Source of the DNA: Geobacter argillaceus
Lineage (GTDB): Bacteria; Desulfobacterota; Desulfuromonadia; Geobacterales; DSM-12255
Assembly: GCF_007830735.1 (NCBI RefSeq)
Contig: NZ_VLLN01000003.1
Coordinates: forward strand, 197,327-261,326
Length of the DNA: 64,000 nucleotides
Direction of reading: 5' to 3'
Made by a program: the position numbers and the translations under genes. Shown here piece after piece: positions 1-9,092 of this stretch. The notes under the pieces were generated by a model. It made no database searches and had not been told where the DNA came from. It was given only the letters and a program-made list of their open reading frames with translations. Positions within the stretch are counted from its first letter, which is position 1; every line of letters starts with the position of its first letter.

Positions 1-904
1 CTCCCGATACCGCCTTGAGAAAATCCCGCCCTGAGCAGCCGCGCGACTCGGCGACCAGGACATTATTTACGGTATCGAACTTACCGCCGGTCAGGATCTT
101 TTTTTCGATGTCGAACTTGGACGCGGTGAGCCAGTTCAAAAAGTTGCCGCTCGCGACAAATCCGGTGGAACCTGTCGTTACCACCGCCTCCGGTGTGCCC
201 GCGGTGTTCACACAAAAATAACTGGGCGTTCCGGCCGAGTAGGTGCAGGTCCCCGGCATCGCAGCACCGCTCGTGAATTTATTGGTGGTGAAATCATAGC
301 TGTAGGTGGCGGTAGTATCGAAATAGCCGTAGTACGTGGTCGTACCGGAGTAGCTGGTGTCGTAGCACTGGCGAGTGGAGTTACATTTATTGTTACAGGT
401 ATCGCCGGCAGTTATGGCGCTGCAGGTCGTATCCGCAGAACAGGCTATCGGCGTGACCGTGGTCGTGGTCACCACAGCGGTTTTACAGGTATTTTTTTTG
501 TTGCCTGCCAGGAAACAGGTATCACCCACAACCCCGCCGGGATTGGGCGGCTGACAGTCCGTATCTTTCGTGCAGGCTGCCGCAGTAGTCGTGGTTGTGG
601 TCGTGGAGCTTGCTATACAATAGCCCGTGGGCATGCCGGCTGCAGAGCAGGTTGAGTCCGTAGTACATGCGGTTGTGGGGGCATTGGCGCAGTACATGTT
701 GGTGGTATCCTGATACTGCAGGTCGTACATACTGGCCGAGTTATCGATCATCAGCAGCAGGTTCGGCTTCAAGCCGGCGGTGATGAACGGCGGGGTGATG
801 CAGTACTGGTTCCCCGGATCTGCCTGAGCGGCAACGGGCAGCAACAGCACAAACAGGTACACAGATGCAATACCGCCAAAAAACCTTCCGCAAATCCCCT
901 TCAT
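1..904 (-). CDS. pilY1: PilY1-like type IV pilus protein, N-terminal part
   Basis: The reading frame is open from an ATG at 904 to the window edge, so about 301 residues are present and the C-terminus is missing. A Shine-Dalgarno GAGGTGG lies just upstream of the start. Residues 1-28 form a signal peptide (hydrophobic core, then AQA-DP). PNLLLMIDNSASM around residues 48-59 looks like the beta-strand plus DxSxS metal site of the von Willebrand A-like domain of PilY1 proteins. Near the end, NFLNWLTASKFDIEKKIL matches a stretch I know from Geobacter PilY1 homologues. Residues ~70-185 are Thr- and Cys-rich, with three ACxxDxxC-like motifs. PilY1 proteins prime pilus assembly and act in adhesion. 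A nearby prepilin peptidase and NtrC-type two-component pair fit a pilus neighbourhood. The family is fairly sure; the exact paralogue is not. Confidence 0.8.
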   Translation of the reverse strand, partial: MKGICGRFFGGIASVYLFVLLLPVAAQADPGNQYCITPPFITAGLKPNLLLMIDNSASMYDLQYQDTTNMYCANAPTTACTTDSTCSAAGMPTGYCIASSTTTTTTTAAACTKDTDCQPPNPGGVVGDTCFLAGNKKNTCKTAVVTTTTVTPIACSADTTCSAITAGDTCNNKCNSTRQCYDTSYSGTTTYYGYFDTTATYSYDFTTNKFTSGAAMPGTCTYSAGTPSYFCVNTAGTPEAVVTTGSTGFVASGNFLNWLTASKFDIEKKILTGGKFDTVNNVLVAESRGCSGRDFLKAVSG

Positions 905-1247
905 AGGCCACCTCACTATTAGTCTCTTACCCCAGCCACTACATTAAACTTTATACGATTATGAATTATGTCAACCAATCGAGGACATATTTAGCTGAGC
1001 CATACCCGTTGTAACCGGCTTTTTCATTGCCCTACATCTAGCGCCGGCGTCGGCAAGGTGCAACAAAGTCAAGCAATTAGGATGCCGCCGACCGGATAAA
1101 GGGAATCAGCTGTAATTCCAGCGCATTTTAAGAAACAACACCATCATTGCGCAAATAGTTCATGGTTAGCAGCGAGCAACGAGCTGTTGCTATGCAAAAT
1201 TTTCAGGGCTAGCACTGTAGCCGTCAGCTGTGCCCACACCAGGCCGA
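905..1247. other. intergenic region between the response regulator and pilY1
   Basis: No convincing gene is seen. It must hold the pilY1 promoter unless pilY1 is read from upstream. A TTGACA and a TATAAA are present on the minus strand (around 955-985), but only 13 bases apart, so I do not call a promoter. A small inverted repeat, AGCAAC-GAGCT-GTTGCT, at 1175-1191 lies downstream of the response regulator stop but lacks a T-run. Confidence 0.5.
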
Positions 1248-2645
1248 CTATTCGATACCATATTCCTTCAGCTTATACAGCAATGCCCGATGACTTATTT
1301 CCAACAACCGGGCCGCATGGGTCCGGTTACCGTTGGTCTTGTTCAGGGCACGCCTGATCAGTTCCCTCTCCAGAACAATCTCGGATTGTTTGATCGACAG
1401 CGAATCAGCAGCAAGGGCAAAGTGGCCGAGCAGATCATTGTCACCGGCTATCTGAGGCGGCAGGCACTCCAGTCCCAACAAATCATGGTCACAAAGGATA
1501 ACCCCTCGCTCCACCACGTTTTCCAGTTCCCGAATATTGCCCGGCCAGGTGTAGGCAGCCAAAGCTTTGCGGGCCTCGGCAGTACAATTGCCCACAGATT
1601 TGCCAAAGGTGTGGGCGTACTTGTCGATGAAAATATCAATCAGCAGCGGAATGTCTTCCACCCGCTCCCTGAGCGGCGGTAGGGAAATGGTAAAGACATT
1701 GAGCCGAAAAAACAGGTCCTCCCGAAAACGCCCGGCAGCCACCTCCTCATCCAACCGCCTGGCAGTGGCCGAGACCACCCGAACGTTCACCTTTTTCGCC
1801 GTTGTCCCCCCTACCCGCTTGATCTCCTCATCCTGAATCACCCGCAGGAGTTTCACCTGAAGCGACAGCGGCATCTCGCCAATCTCGTCCAGGAACAGGG
1901 TGCCGCCATCCGCCTGCTCGAACAGACCCGCCTTGTCGGAGACGGCATCGGTGAACGCCCCCTTCACATGGCCGAACAGCTCGCTCTCCAGCAGACTCTC
2001 CGGGATGGCACCGCAGTTGACAGCCACGAATGGGGCATGGCGCCGGCTCCCGGTGGAATGCAGCGCCCGGGCGATCAATTCCTTGCCGGTCCCCGACTCC
2101 CCCTGTACCAGCACAGTGGTTTTCACATTGCACAGCTTTCGGACCAGGCCGAAAACCTCCTGCATCCGAGGAGCCCTGCTGATGATATCCGCAAAGGTAT
2201 ATTCCCGGTTGATTTCCGCTTTTAGCCGGGAATTCTCCTCCTTGAGCCGTTCCCGCTCCTCCGCCTTCTTCAGTACCAGGATTATTTCATCGTTTTTGAA
2301 CGGCTTGGAAACATAGTCGTATGCCCCAAGCTTCATGCACTCGATAGCGGTGTCCACCGTGCCGTAGGCGGACATCATGATGATTGTCGCGGGAACTCTC
2401 CGTCGGACCGCCTCCTGAAGAAAGCACTTGCCATCCATCTCCGGCATGATGATATCGCTGAGAATGAACTCGTACCCGGCGTTACCGACCTTTGCCAGGG
2501 CATCCTTGCCGTTTTCCGCTGTATCGACGCTATACCCCTGTTTCCGGAGAAGGACCGACAGCATGTGGCGCAGACTCTCTTCGTCATCCACCACGAGAAT
2601 CCGTTTGCGGTGCGGCTCAGCGCTCACCCTGTTCTCCCTCGCCAT
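1248..2645 (-). CDS. NtrC-family sigma-54-dependent response regulator
   Basis: 465 residues. The receiver domain (about 14-128) has the acidic pair D20/D21, phospho-acceptor D64 and K114. The AAA+ sigma-54 activation domain (about 150-380) has Walker A GESGTGKE at 182-189 and Walker B GTLFLDE at 248-254. A Fis-type helix-turn-helix ends the protein (RTHAARLLEISHRALLYKL). The sigma-54 contact loop reads GAFTDA (229-234) instead of the usual GAFTGA. The gene overlaps the 3' end of the histidine kinase by 29 bases, so the two are co-translated partners. A GTG at 2627 has a better Shine-Dalgarno (GAGGGAG) and would give 459 residues; this alternative start is quite possible. Its neighbours pilD and pilY1 suggest pilus or surface-structure genes as targets, but true PilR in Geobacter sits next to pilA, which is not here. 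Confidence 0.92.
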   Translation of the reverse strand: MARENRVSAEPHRKRILVVDDEESLRHMLSVLLRKQGYSVDTAENGKDALAKVGNAGYEFILSDIIMPEMDGKCFLQEAVRRRVPATIIMMSAYGTVDTAIECMKLGAYDYVSKPFKNDEIILVLKKAEERERLKEENSRLKAEINREYTFADIISRAPRMQEVFGLVRKLCNVKTTVLVQGESGTGKELIARALHSTGSRRHAPFVAVNCGAIPESLLESELFGHVKGAFTDAVSDKAGLFEQADGGTLFLDEIGEMPLSLQVKLLRVIQDEEIKRVGGTTAKKVNVRVVSATARRLDEEVAAGRFREDLFFRLNVFTISLPPLRERVEDIPLLIDIFIDKYAHTFGKSVGNCTAEARKALAAYTWPGNIRELENVVERGVILCDHDLLGLECLPPQIAGDNDLLGHFALAADSLSIKQSEIVLERELIRRALNKTNGNRTHAARLLEISHRALLYKLKEYGIE

Positions 2646-4143
2646 TCGGCTCTGCCACCGGCAGCCAGACCATGAACTCCGTCCCTTCCGCTCTTTGGCT
2701 CCTGACCCTTATTCTACCACCGAACCCGTCCACGATCCGCGCGCAGATGGCAAGACCGAGACCGGTCCCGCGTCCCGGGTCCTTGGTGGTGAAGAACGGA
2801 TCGAACACCTTGTCCAGGTGCTCCGGGGCAATACCTTCACCGGAATCCCGCACGGTTATGGTCACAGCCCGGTCCATCTCAGGAACGTTCGAAGCCTGTG
2901 CGGCAGACACCGTAATAGTTCCTCCGTCGGGCATGGCATCGCGGGCATTTACCAGCAGATTGATGAGTACCTGAAGGAGCTGGTGCCGGTCGATGAACGG
3001 CTCCGGTAGCCCTTCCGCAACCAACAGACTGACCTTGACCCGCTTGAACAGCCCCTGGCGGTCGAGCATGGCCACGGTCTCGGCAAGGAACGGACCAATG
3101 GCGAACCGTTCGCATTCCGGTTGCCGGGGACGGGCATAATCGAGAAGCTCCCGCACCAGCCGATCGATCCGGTGCGCCTCCCGATCGATCCGGTCGGCTT
3201 GGTCGGCCTTTTCCGGCTCATCAGACAGATCATCCCTCAACATGCCGGCATAGCCGATAATCGCCGAAAGAGGGGTGCCGATTTCATGGGCCATGCCGGC
3301 GGCCAGCACCCCCACCGACGCCAGCTTTTCGGAACGGATCGTCTCTTCCCTTGCCACCTGCAACGCCCGGTTCGCCTCTTCCAGCGAGGCAACATACCGC
3401 TCGACTTCATCCTTTTTCACCTTGAGGGAATGAACCATCAGATTAAACGCATCGGCAAGATCGCCGATCTCTTTACTCCCGGCACCGTGGACCGGGTGGG
3501 AATAGTCGCCGGCAGTGATCCGTTCGGTAGCGGCAAGTAGCCGTGACACCGGCAGGACCACAATTCTGCGGAGCATGAAGCTCCCCAGACCGAACAGCAG
3601 GAGGAAATCGAGAACAAAATAGGCAAAGAAGATCCGCCGCGAGTATTCCAGCCGCTCGAACTCGCTGCCGAAGGCCAGGGACAACCGTGCCGCACCGACC
3701 ACTTCGCCCGACTCGACGATCGGCGCGTAACGGACCACCGCATGTCCGTTGTCGGCAACGACGAACGATTCCCTGCCGCTCCGCACGGTCTCCCGCATCT
3801 CGACCTCGTTTACGGGCCGCTTGCTACCCTTCGCGCTCATATAATAGACCGGTGCCCCATTGGCATCGGTTACCAGAAGATCCAGGAAGTCCCGCTCCCG
3901 GCCGATGGTGGCGGAAATGCGACCGGCAGGGGTCGACGCCGGGTCGGCCGGTAGCCGCAGGCGTGGCGGCAGCGCACTGATGAACGTCGCCAAAAGGACC
4001 CTGGCCTGTTCGTTTTTCTGGGCAACCAGGTCCTTGCGTGCAGTGGTGAATGAGATGATGCTGAGTAACAGCCAGGAGAGGAGGAGGAGGGTAGCGAGTG
4101 AGGTGAGAATGGCAACCGACAGGTTGACACGGAACGGCTTCAT
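2617..4143 (-). CDS. membrane sensor histidine kinase
   Basis: 508 residues. Transmembrane segment 1 spans about 11-33, an extracytoplasmic sensor region 34-170, segment 2 about 171-190, and a HAMP linker 192-245. The HisKA dimerisation helix has the phospho-accepting histidine H286 in MAHEIGTPLSA. The ATPase domain shows the N box (LINLLVNARDAM), G1 (DSGEGIAP), F box (FDPFFTTK) and G2 (GRGTGLGL). It starts 16 bases after the pilD stop with GGGGGG as ribosome site, and its end overlaps the downstream response regulator, which is its likely partner. The signal sensed cannot be read from the sequence; the periplasmic loop of ~135 residues resembles Cache/PAS-type sensors only in size. Confidence 0.9.
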   Translation of the reverse strand: MKPFRVNLSVAILTSLATLLLLSWLLLSIISFTTARKDLVAQKNEQARVLLATFISALPPRLRLPADPASTPAGRISATIGRERDFLDLLVTDANGAPVYYMSAKGSKRPVNEVEMRETVRSGRESFVVADNGHAVVRYAPIVESGEVVGAARLSLAFGSEFERLEYSRRIFFAYFVLDFLLLFGLGSFMLRRIVVLPVSRLLAATERITAGDYSHPVHGAGSKEIGDLADAFNLMVHSLKVKKDEVERYVASLEEANRALQVAREETIRSEKLASVGVLAAGMAHEIGTPLSAIIGYAGMLRDDLSDEPEKADQADRIDREAHRIDRLVRELLDYARPRQPECERFAIGPFLAETVAMLDRQGLFKRVKVSLLVAEGLPEPFIDRHQLLQVLINLLVNARDAMPDGGTITVSAAQASNVPEMDRAVTITVRDSGEGIAPEHLDKVFDPFFTTKDPGRGTGLGLAICARIVDGFGGRIRVRSQRAEGTEFMVWLPVAEPNGEGEQGER

Positions 4144-4159
4144 GCACCCCCCAGAAAGT

Positions 4160-4942
4160 TTATCTGCCGATATTCAGATACCAGTAAATGATCTGCTTCC
4201 CGTAAAATATATACAGAACAGCCCCGAACGCAAGATACGGCCCAAAGGGGATGGCCAGCTTGCCGTCCTTTTTTTGCAGGAACATGAGGGATACGCCGAC
4301 GACCGACCCCACCAGGGACGCAGCAAAGAGGGTGAACAGGATGGCCCGCCAGCCGAGGAAGGCACCGATCATCGCCAGGAGCTTGACATCGCCGCCCCCC
4401 ATCCCCTCTTCCTTCCGCAGCCGGTAGTAGAGCTCGATGATCAGCCAGATGACCCCGCCGCCGGCGACGATGCCGATGAGCGACGACCGCCACCCGAGCC
4501 AGGGGAGGAAAAAGGAGAAGACAAAACCGACCACGATGCCGGGAAGGCTGATAACGTCCGGAATGATCTGGTGATCGAAATCGATGAAGGTGATAGCCAC
4601 CAGGGCGGAGCAGAAGAGAAACAGCGCCAGGAAGGTCAGGGACGGTCCGAAGCGGAGGAACAGTACCAGGGTCAGCAGGCCGTTCAAGGTCTCCACCAGG
4701 GGATAGCGCCAGGAGATGGATGCGCTGCACGAGCGGCACCGCCCCCTGAGAACGAGGTAGCTGACTATGGGGATATTGTCGTACCAGCGGATAGCGGCCC
4801 CGCAGGAAGGACAGGCGGAAGGAGGAAATACCACCGATCTCCCTTCCGGAAGACGGCAGATGCAGACGTTCAGGAACGAGCCGACCACGGCCCCGAAGAG
4901 AAAGGCGAAAATGTAGAACTGTATTGGCAACGGCATATCCAT
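4160..4942 (-). CDS. pilD: type IV prepilin peptidase / N-methyltransferase
   Basis: 260 residues from ATG 4942; a second in-frame ATG at 4936 is possible. The open frame extends much further upstream, but that part overlaps valS and reads as low-quality protein. The N-terminus GSFLNVCICRLP is typical of the family. Four cysteines C44, C47, C69 and C72 form the zinc-binding pair of CxxC motifs. The aspartyl protease residues lie in FIDFDHQIIPD (120-129) and GMGGGDVKLL (D185). There are about eight hydrophobic segments, as expected for an inner-membrane enzyme. It cleaves the leader of type IV pilins and type II secretion pseudopilins and methylates the new N-terminus. Only a weak ribosome site is seen. 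The first bases lie against a REP-like repeat, which separates it by 47 bases from the valS stop. Confidence 0.93.
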   Translation of the reverse strand: MDMPLPIQFYIFAFLFGAVVGSFLNVCICRLPEGRSVVFPPSACPSCGAAIRWYDNIPIVSYLVLRGRCRSCSASISWRYPLVETLNGLLTLVLFLRFGPSLTFLALFLFCSALVAITFIDFDHQIIPDVISLPGIVVGFVFSFFLPWLGWRSSLIGIVAGGGVIWLIIELYYRLRKEEGMGGGDVKLLAMIGAFLGWRAILFTLFAASLVGSVVGVSLMFLQKKDGKLAIPFGPYLAFGAVLYIFYGKQIIYWYLNIGR

Positions 4943-4944
4943 TC

Positions 4945-4993
4945 CAGGTCTTGTGCCTGCCCAAGCGAGGGCAACCACAAGGGTTGCCCCTAC
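4945..4993. repeat. REP-like double-hairpin repeat between valS and pilD
   Basis: On the minus strand the element begins GTAGGGGCAACC and forms a perfect hairpin (GGGCAACC, 4-base loop, GGTTGCCC). A spacer and a second, weaker stem (CAGG...CCTG) follow. From memory, GTAGGGGC...CCTGCCCCTAC elements are dispersed in many bacterial genomes; here the right end is cut short. The TAG inside its first bases is the valS stop codon. Confidence 0.6.
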
Positions 4994-7719
4994 CGCAGCC
5001 TGCGGATCTTGACGAGGCTCTCTTCCAGCAGTCGCTTCTTCTCCCCGAACTCGGCCAGCTTTTCCTGCTCCTTGGCCACGATATCGGCCGGGGCGCGTTC
5101 GACAAAACTCGGGTTGGCCAGCTTCTTCTCCAGGAACTCTATATCCTTGTCCGCCTTGCCGATCTCCTTGAGGAGGCGCTTTTCCTCTTCCTCCACGTCC
5201 ACCAGTCCCCTGAGCGGCACCACTATCTTCACGTCGCCGGCAACCTGCAGTGCCGCATCTTCCGGCAGATCCAACCCGCTGCCGATGGCCAGGCTCGCCA
5301 GGCGGGCCAGGGAAACGATGTACCCCTCGTTCTGCTTGAGCAGACTCCGACTGGCGTCGGAACCGCACTCCAGGATGGCGGCGATCTCCCTGGAAGGCGC
5401 CACCTCCATCTCGCCGCGGATGGTCCGGATACCCCGTATGACATCCATGACCAGTTCCATGGCCGTTGCCTCTCCCTGAAAATCCCAGATCGCCTGCGGC
5501 TCGGGATAGGGGGCGAGCATAATGCTCTCGTTCGCCTTGTTTCCCGGCAGCACCTGCCAGATCTCTTCCGTGATAAACGGCATGAAGGGGTGGAGCAGCC
5601 TGAGCAGGTGCTCCAGCACGTACCAGAGGACATACTGGGCGGTCGCTTTCCGCTCCGGACTGCCGGCGTAGAGGTCGTTTTTGATCAGCTCGATGTACCA
5701 GTCGCAGAACTCGCTCCAGGTGAACTGGTAGAGCGCATTGGCGGCGCTGTTGAAATAGTACCCATCCAGTGAGGTGTTGACTTCAATCGCCGCGTTGTGG
5801 AGCCGGTACAGTATCCAGCGATCCGCATTGGCCAGCGGCAGACGCGCTTCCTCCTCCGGATACTCCTTGCCCGGCGTCGCGGTGAAGAAGAAATGGCGCA
5901 GTTGGGCAATGGCCGGGTCGTCACTCTCCGGATCGAATCCCTGCAGATTCATCAGGGCAAAGCGGGCAGCGTTCCAGATCTTGTTGGCAAAGTTCCGATA
6001 GCCGGCAATCCGCTCCTCGGCCAGCTTGATGTCACGCCCCTGGGCGGCAAAAGCAGCCAGGGTAAAGCGGAAGGCATCGGTGCCATACTGGTCGATGACC
6101 GTCAGCGGATCGATGACGTTCCCCTTGGACTTGCTCATCTTCTGCCCCTGGGCGTCCCGCACCAAGGCATGGATGTAGACGTCCCTGAACGGCACCTCGT
6201 CCATGAAGTGCAGTCCCATCATCATCATCCGGGCAACCCAGAAGAAAAGGATATCGAACCCGGTCACCAGGCAGGAGGTGGGGTAGAAGGCAGCCACTTC
6301 CGGCGTCTTGTCCGGCCAGCCCATGGTAGAGAACGGCCAGAGGGCCGAAGAGAACCAGGTGTCCAGCACATCTGTCTCCTGGCGGATCTCGTCACTGCCG
6401 CACTTGCAGCAACTCTTCGGCTCCTCCATCCCTACGGTCACCTCACCGCAGTGATCGCAGAACCAGGCCGGAATCCGGTGGCCCCACCAGATCTGGCGCG
6501 AGATGCACCAGTCGCGGATGTTCTCCATCCAGTCGTAATAGGTATTCTCCCACTGCTTGGGAAGAATGCGGGTCCGACCATCCTTGACCGCAGCCAGTGC
6601 CCGCTCGGCCAGCGGGCCGACCTTGACGTACCACTGGAGCGACAGATACGGCTCGACCACCGTCTTGCAGCGGTAGCAGCCGCCGACCGCCATGGCGTGG
6701 TCGTCGATCTTCGCCAACAGCCCCGCCTCCTCCAGATCGGCAACGATCCTCTTGCGGGCCTCGAACCGGTCAAGCCCCTCGTACTGCCGGCCGGCGGCGT
6801 TGATGATGCCGGATTCGTCGAAGACGTTGATCTTGTCCAGCCCGTGCCGGACCCCCACCTCGAAGTCGTTGAAGTCATGGGCCGGCGTAATCTTCACCAC
6901 CCCGGTGCCGAACTCCCGGTCGACATACTCGTCGGCCACCACCGGGATCTCCCGGTTGATCAGGGGGAGCACAACCGTCTTGCCGACCAGGTCGCAATAC
7001 CGCTCGTCATCCGGATGCACGGCCACGGCCGTATCACCCAGCATGGTCTCCGGCCTCGTGGTGGCCACGGTCACGAACCGGCCCGGGGCGCCGACGACCG
7101 GGTAGCGGATATGCCAAAGATGCCCCTTCTTATCCTCGTGCTCGACCTCGATATCCGACAGGGCGGTGTGGCAGCGGGGGCACCAGTTGATCAGCCGGTT
7201 GTCGCGGTAGATCAGCCCCTCCTGATGCAGCCTGACAAAGACCGTACGTACTGCCCTGGAAAGCCCCTCGTCCATGGTAAAACGTTCCCGTTCCCAGTCG
7301 CAGGAGGCGCCCAGACGCTTCAACTGGCCGATGATCTGCCCGCCGGACTCCGCCTTCCATTGCCAGACCCGCTCGATGAACGCCTCCCGTCCGAGCTCGT
7401 GGCGATCCTTCTTCTGGGCCGCCAGCTGGCGCTCCACCACGTTCTGCGTGGCAATGCCGGCATGGTCGGTGCCGGGCATCCAGAGGACATTGTATCCCTG
7501 CATCCGCTTCCAGCGGCAGAGAATATCCTGCAGGGTATTGTTCAGGGCATGCCCCATGTGCAGGGCGCCGGTGACGTTCGGAGGAGGGATGACAATGCTG
7601 TACGGTTTCTTCTCGGATGGTGCCGTTGCGCGAAAATAGCCGCTTTGCTCCCAGACCCCGTACCATTTCTCCTCAACGGCCCGGGGTTCGTAGACCTTTG
7701 CCAGTTCCTGCTGCTCCAT
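4990..7719 (-). CDS. valS: valyl-tRNA synthetase
   Basis: 909 residues from ATG 7719, which has AGAGGT eight bases upstream; the longer open frame adds 29 unlikely residues. This class I aminoacyl-tRNA synthetase charges tRNA-Val in the cytoplasm. The HIGH motif is HMGH at 54-57 (PPNVTGALHMGHAL) and KMSKS is at 527-531. The CP1 editing domain with WCPRCHTALSDIEVEH and TTRPETMLGDTAVAVHP is present, and a C-terminal coiled-coil arm closes the protein. Length is normal. The upstream terminator at 7755-7782 suggests its own promoter in the short gap or read-through. The stop codon falls inside the REP-like repeat. Confidence 0.97.
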   Translation of the reverse strand: MEQQELAKVYEPRAVEEKWYGVWEQSGYFRATAPSEKKPYSIVIPPPNVTGALHMGHALNNTLQDILCRWKRMQGYNVLWMPGTDHAGIATQNVVERQLAAQKKDRHELGREAFIERVWQWKAESGGQIIGQLKRLGASCDWERERFTMDEGLSRAVRTVFVRLHQEGLIYRDNRLINWCPRCHTALSDIEVEHEDKKGHLWHIRYPVVGAPGRFVTVATTRPETMLGDTAVAVHPDDERYCDLVGKTVVLPLINREIPVVADEYVDREFGTGVVKITPAHDFNDFEVGVRHGLDKINVFDESGIINAAGRQYEGLDRFEARKRIVADLEEAGLLAKIDDHAMAVGGCYRCKTVVEPYLSLQWYVKVGPLAERALAAVKDGRTRILPKQWENTYYDWMENIRDWCISRQIWWGHRIPAWFCDHCGEVTVGMEEPKSCCKCGSDEIRQETDVLDTWFSSALWPFSTMGWPDKTPEVAAFYPTSCLVTGFDILFFWVARMMMMGLHFMDEVPFRDVYIHALVRDAQGQKMSKSKGNVIDPLTVIDQYGTDAFRFTLAAFAAQGRDIKLAEERIAGYRNFANKIWNAARFALMNLQGFDPESDDPAIAQLRHFFFTATPGKEYPEEEARLPLANADRWILYRLHNAAIEVNTSLDGYYFNSAANALYQFTWSEFCDWYIELIKNDLYAGSPERKATAQYVLWYVLEHLLRLLHPFMPFITEEIWQVLPGNKANESIMLAPYPEPQAIWDFQGEATAMELVMDVIRGIRTIRGEMEVAPSREIAAILECGSDASRSLLKQNEGYIVSLARLASLAIGSGLDLPEDAALQVAGDVKIVVPLRGLVDVEEEEKRLLKEIGKADKDIEFLEKKLANPSFVERAPADIVAKEQEKLAEFGEKKRLLEESLVKIRRLR

Positions 7720-7754
7720 CGTCCGACCTCTCATCGTATCTATTGTAATGTATG

Positions 7755-7782
7755 AAAAAAACGGGGGATACGAAATCCCCCG
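7755..7782 (-). terminator. rho-independent terminator of the receiver-protein gene
   Basis: Minus strand: stem CGGGGGAT / ATCCCCCG with a 5-base loop (7762-7782), followed by seven T (7755-7761). It lies 43 bases after the stop of the upstream gene and before valS. Confidence 0.85.
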
Positions 7783-7803
7783 CTCTTTTGGGTAACGATT
7801 GTA

Positions 7804-7836
7804 CACCAGTCACCAGTTACGAGTTCACTGGTTACC
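7804..7836. repeat. ACTGGTGA word-repeat tract at a stop codon
   Basis: On the minus strand the words CCAGTGA, AACTGGTG and ACTGGTG follow one another. The TGA stop of the receiver-protein gene (7825-7827) is inside the tract. Such short-word tracts recur next to other stop codons in this window. Confidence 0.45.
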
Positions 7837-9021
7837 AAGCCCTTCCTTGATCTTCCTGATCTCTTCCTTGATGATGGTCTCGGCCAGATCAGGCACCACT
7901 TCCCAGACGATCTTTTCGATCACCTCACGGGAAACACTGGCCAGAAGAGCCTTGAGCTGGCCCTCGTCCAGGGCTACCATAGCCGGAATGGCCGACACCG
8001 CCGCGGGCTCGGCTGCCGGCTCAGTGGAGGACACCATGGCCGCAGGGGCGGGTACGAATTCTTCTTCAGGGGCAAAAAGCGGCTCGACCGGCTCCATTGG
8101 GATGGCTGCGGATACCGGTTCGCCCCCCCCCTCGAAGCCGCCAAAAGCGGATGGCTCCACCACACTGGCGGTAAAGGATGATTCGGGAAAGGAGTTCGGC
8201 TCCATGGCATCAACGGAAACCGCAGCCAATGGTACCGAAGCGAGCGTTGGTGCCGGTTGGACCGGAGAAGGTTCGTCGCAGCCGAACTCCTGCTCCCCCA
8301 CCGGCACCCAGTTCGAGCCGAAGTCGGCTGCTGCCGGTTCGGGAATCGATTCAGACTCGGCAAATGAGAAGGCGTTGTCGGCAGACAGGTCCTCGAACCC
8401 GGCCACGACCGACTCTTCACCGGCAGTCTCAACGACCGGTTCTGCCCCGCCCGCCTCAAGCTCGAATGCGCCCCACAGATCATCCTCTGCCGCCGCCGGG
8501 GTCGGTTCGGCAACAGCTCCGGTCGCGGATGATACTGCGGCAGCCAACGGCTCGGGGGGAAGCTCGACAAGTTCCTGTACTGCCCAATCTGATGCCGGTG
8601 CAGCGACTTGAACCGGCGGCGTCTGTTCACCAGGAACCGCGGCACGCTCCCGACCGAGAGCAATCAGCTTCTTGACGCTCTCGATGAGGCTCTGGGAATC
8701 AAATGGCTTGCTGATGAAATCATCGGCCCCGCACTGGCGGGCCTTGTCCTCGTCGAACGGTTCGAAGGCACCGGTAAGGAGCAACAGAGGGGTGTTTTTC
8801 AGTGCCGGATCCCGGCGGATCTCCTGGCAGACCTCATAGCCGTTAATTCCCGGCATAAGGGCGTCCACCAGCATGATATCGGGGTGAGACTCCCGGGCTT
8901 TTTCCAGGGCGGCGTTACCGTTATCAACAACGGCAAGCTCGTAATCTTCGTTTGAAAAGATAATCCCAACGACCTTTTGAATGGTGACGCTGTCATCGGC
9001 GAGGAGCAGTTTGTTGCTCAT
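7825..9021 (-). CDS. receiver-domain protein with long acidic linker
   Basis: 398 residues from ATG 9021 (AGGGAGG upstream); the open frame begins earlier, at 9102. Residues 1-122 are a CheY-like receiver with D9/D10, phospho-acceptor in IMLVDALMPG and K in FISKPFD. A ~230-residue linker rich in Ala, Pro, Glu and Ser follows; it is probably disordered. The last ~45 residues (LLASVSREVIEKIVWEVVPDLAETIIKEEI, in two helices) are an amphipathic tail resembling those I recall from FrzS-like and other deltaproteobacterial receiver proteins. No DNA-binding domain is present, so it probably acts by protein-protein contact, for example in polarity or motility. The family function is not established. 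Confidence 0.85.
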   Translation of the reverse strand: MSNKLLLADDSVTIQKVVGIIFSNEDYELAVVDNGNAALEKARESHPDIMLVDALMPGINGYEVCQEIRRDPALKNTPLLLLTGAFEPFDEDKARQCGADDFISKPFDSQSLIESVKKLIALGRERAAVPGEQTPPVQVAAPASDWAVQELVELPPEPLAAAVSSATGAVAEPTPAAAEDDLWGAFELEAGGAEPVVETAGEESVVAGFEDLSADNAFSFAESESIPEPAAADFGSNWVPVGEQEFGCDEPSPVQPAPTLASVPLAAVSVDAMEPNSFPESSFTASVVEPSAFGGFEGGGEPVSAAIPMEPVEPLFAPEEEFVPAPAAMVSSTEPAAEPAAVSAIPAMVALDEGQLKALLASVSREVIEKIVWEVVPDLAETIIKEEIRKIKEGLGNQ

Positions 9022-9092
9022 GTAGCCTCCCTGGCTGTTCTGTGACACACCGCCCCCAAACGACCGCTCAAATAGACGGGACAGGCCCGGGA

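Noticed and set aside
955-985. TTGACA and TATAAA as a pilY1 promoter
   Set aside because: The spacer is 13 bases, too short for sigma-70.
1175-1191. Hairpin after the response regulator as a terminator
   Set aside because: Only 6-base arms and no T-run on the minus strand.
5797-7755. 652-codon open frame on the plus strand
   Set aside because: Antisense to valS, whose catalytic motifs are all intact.
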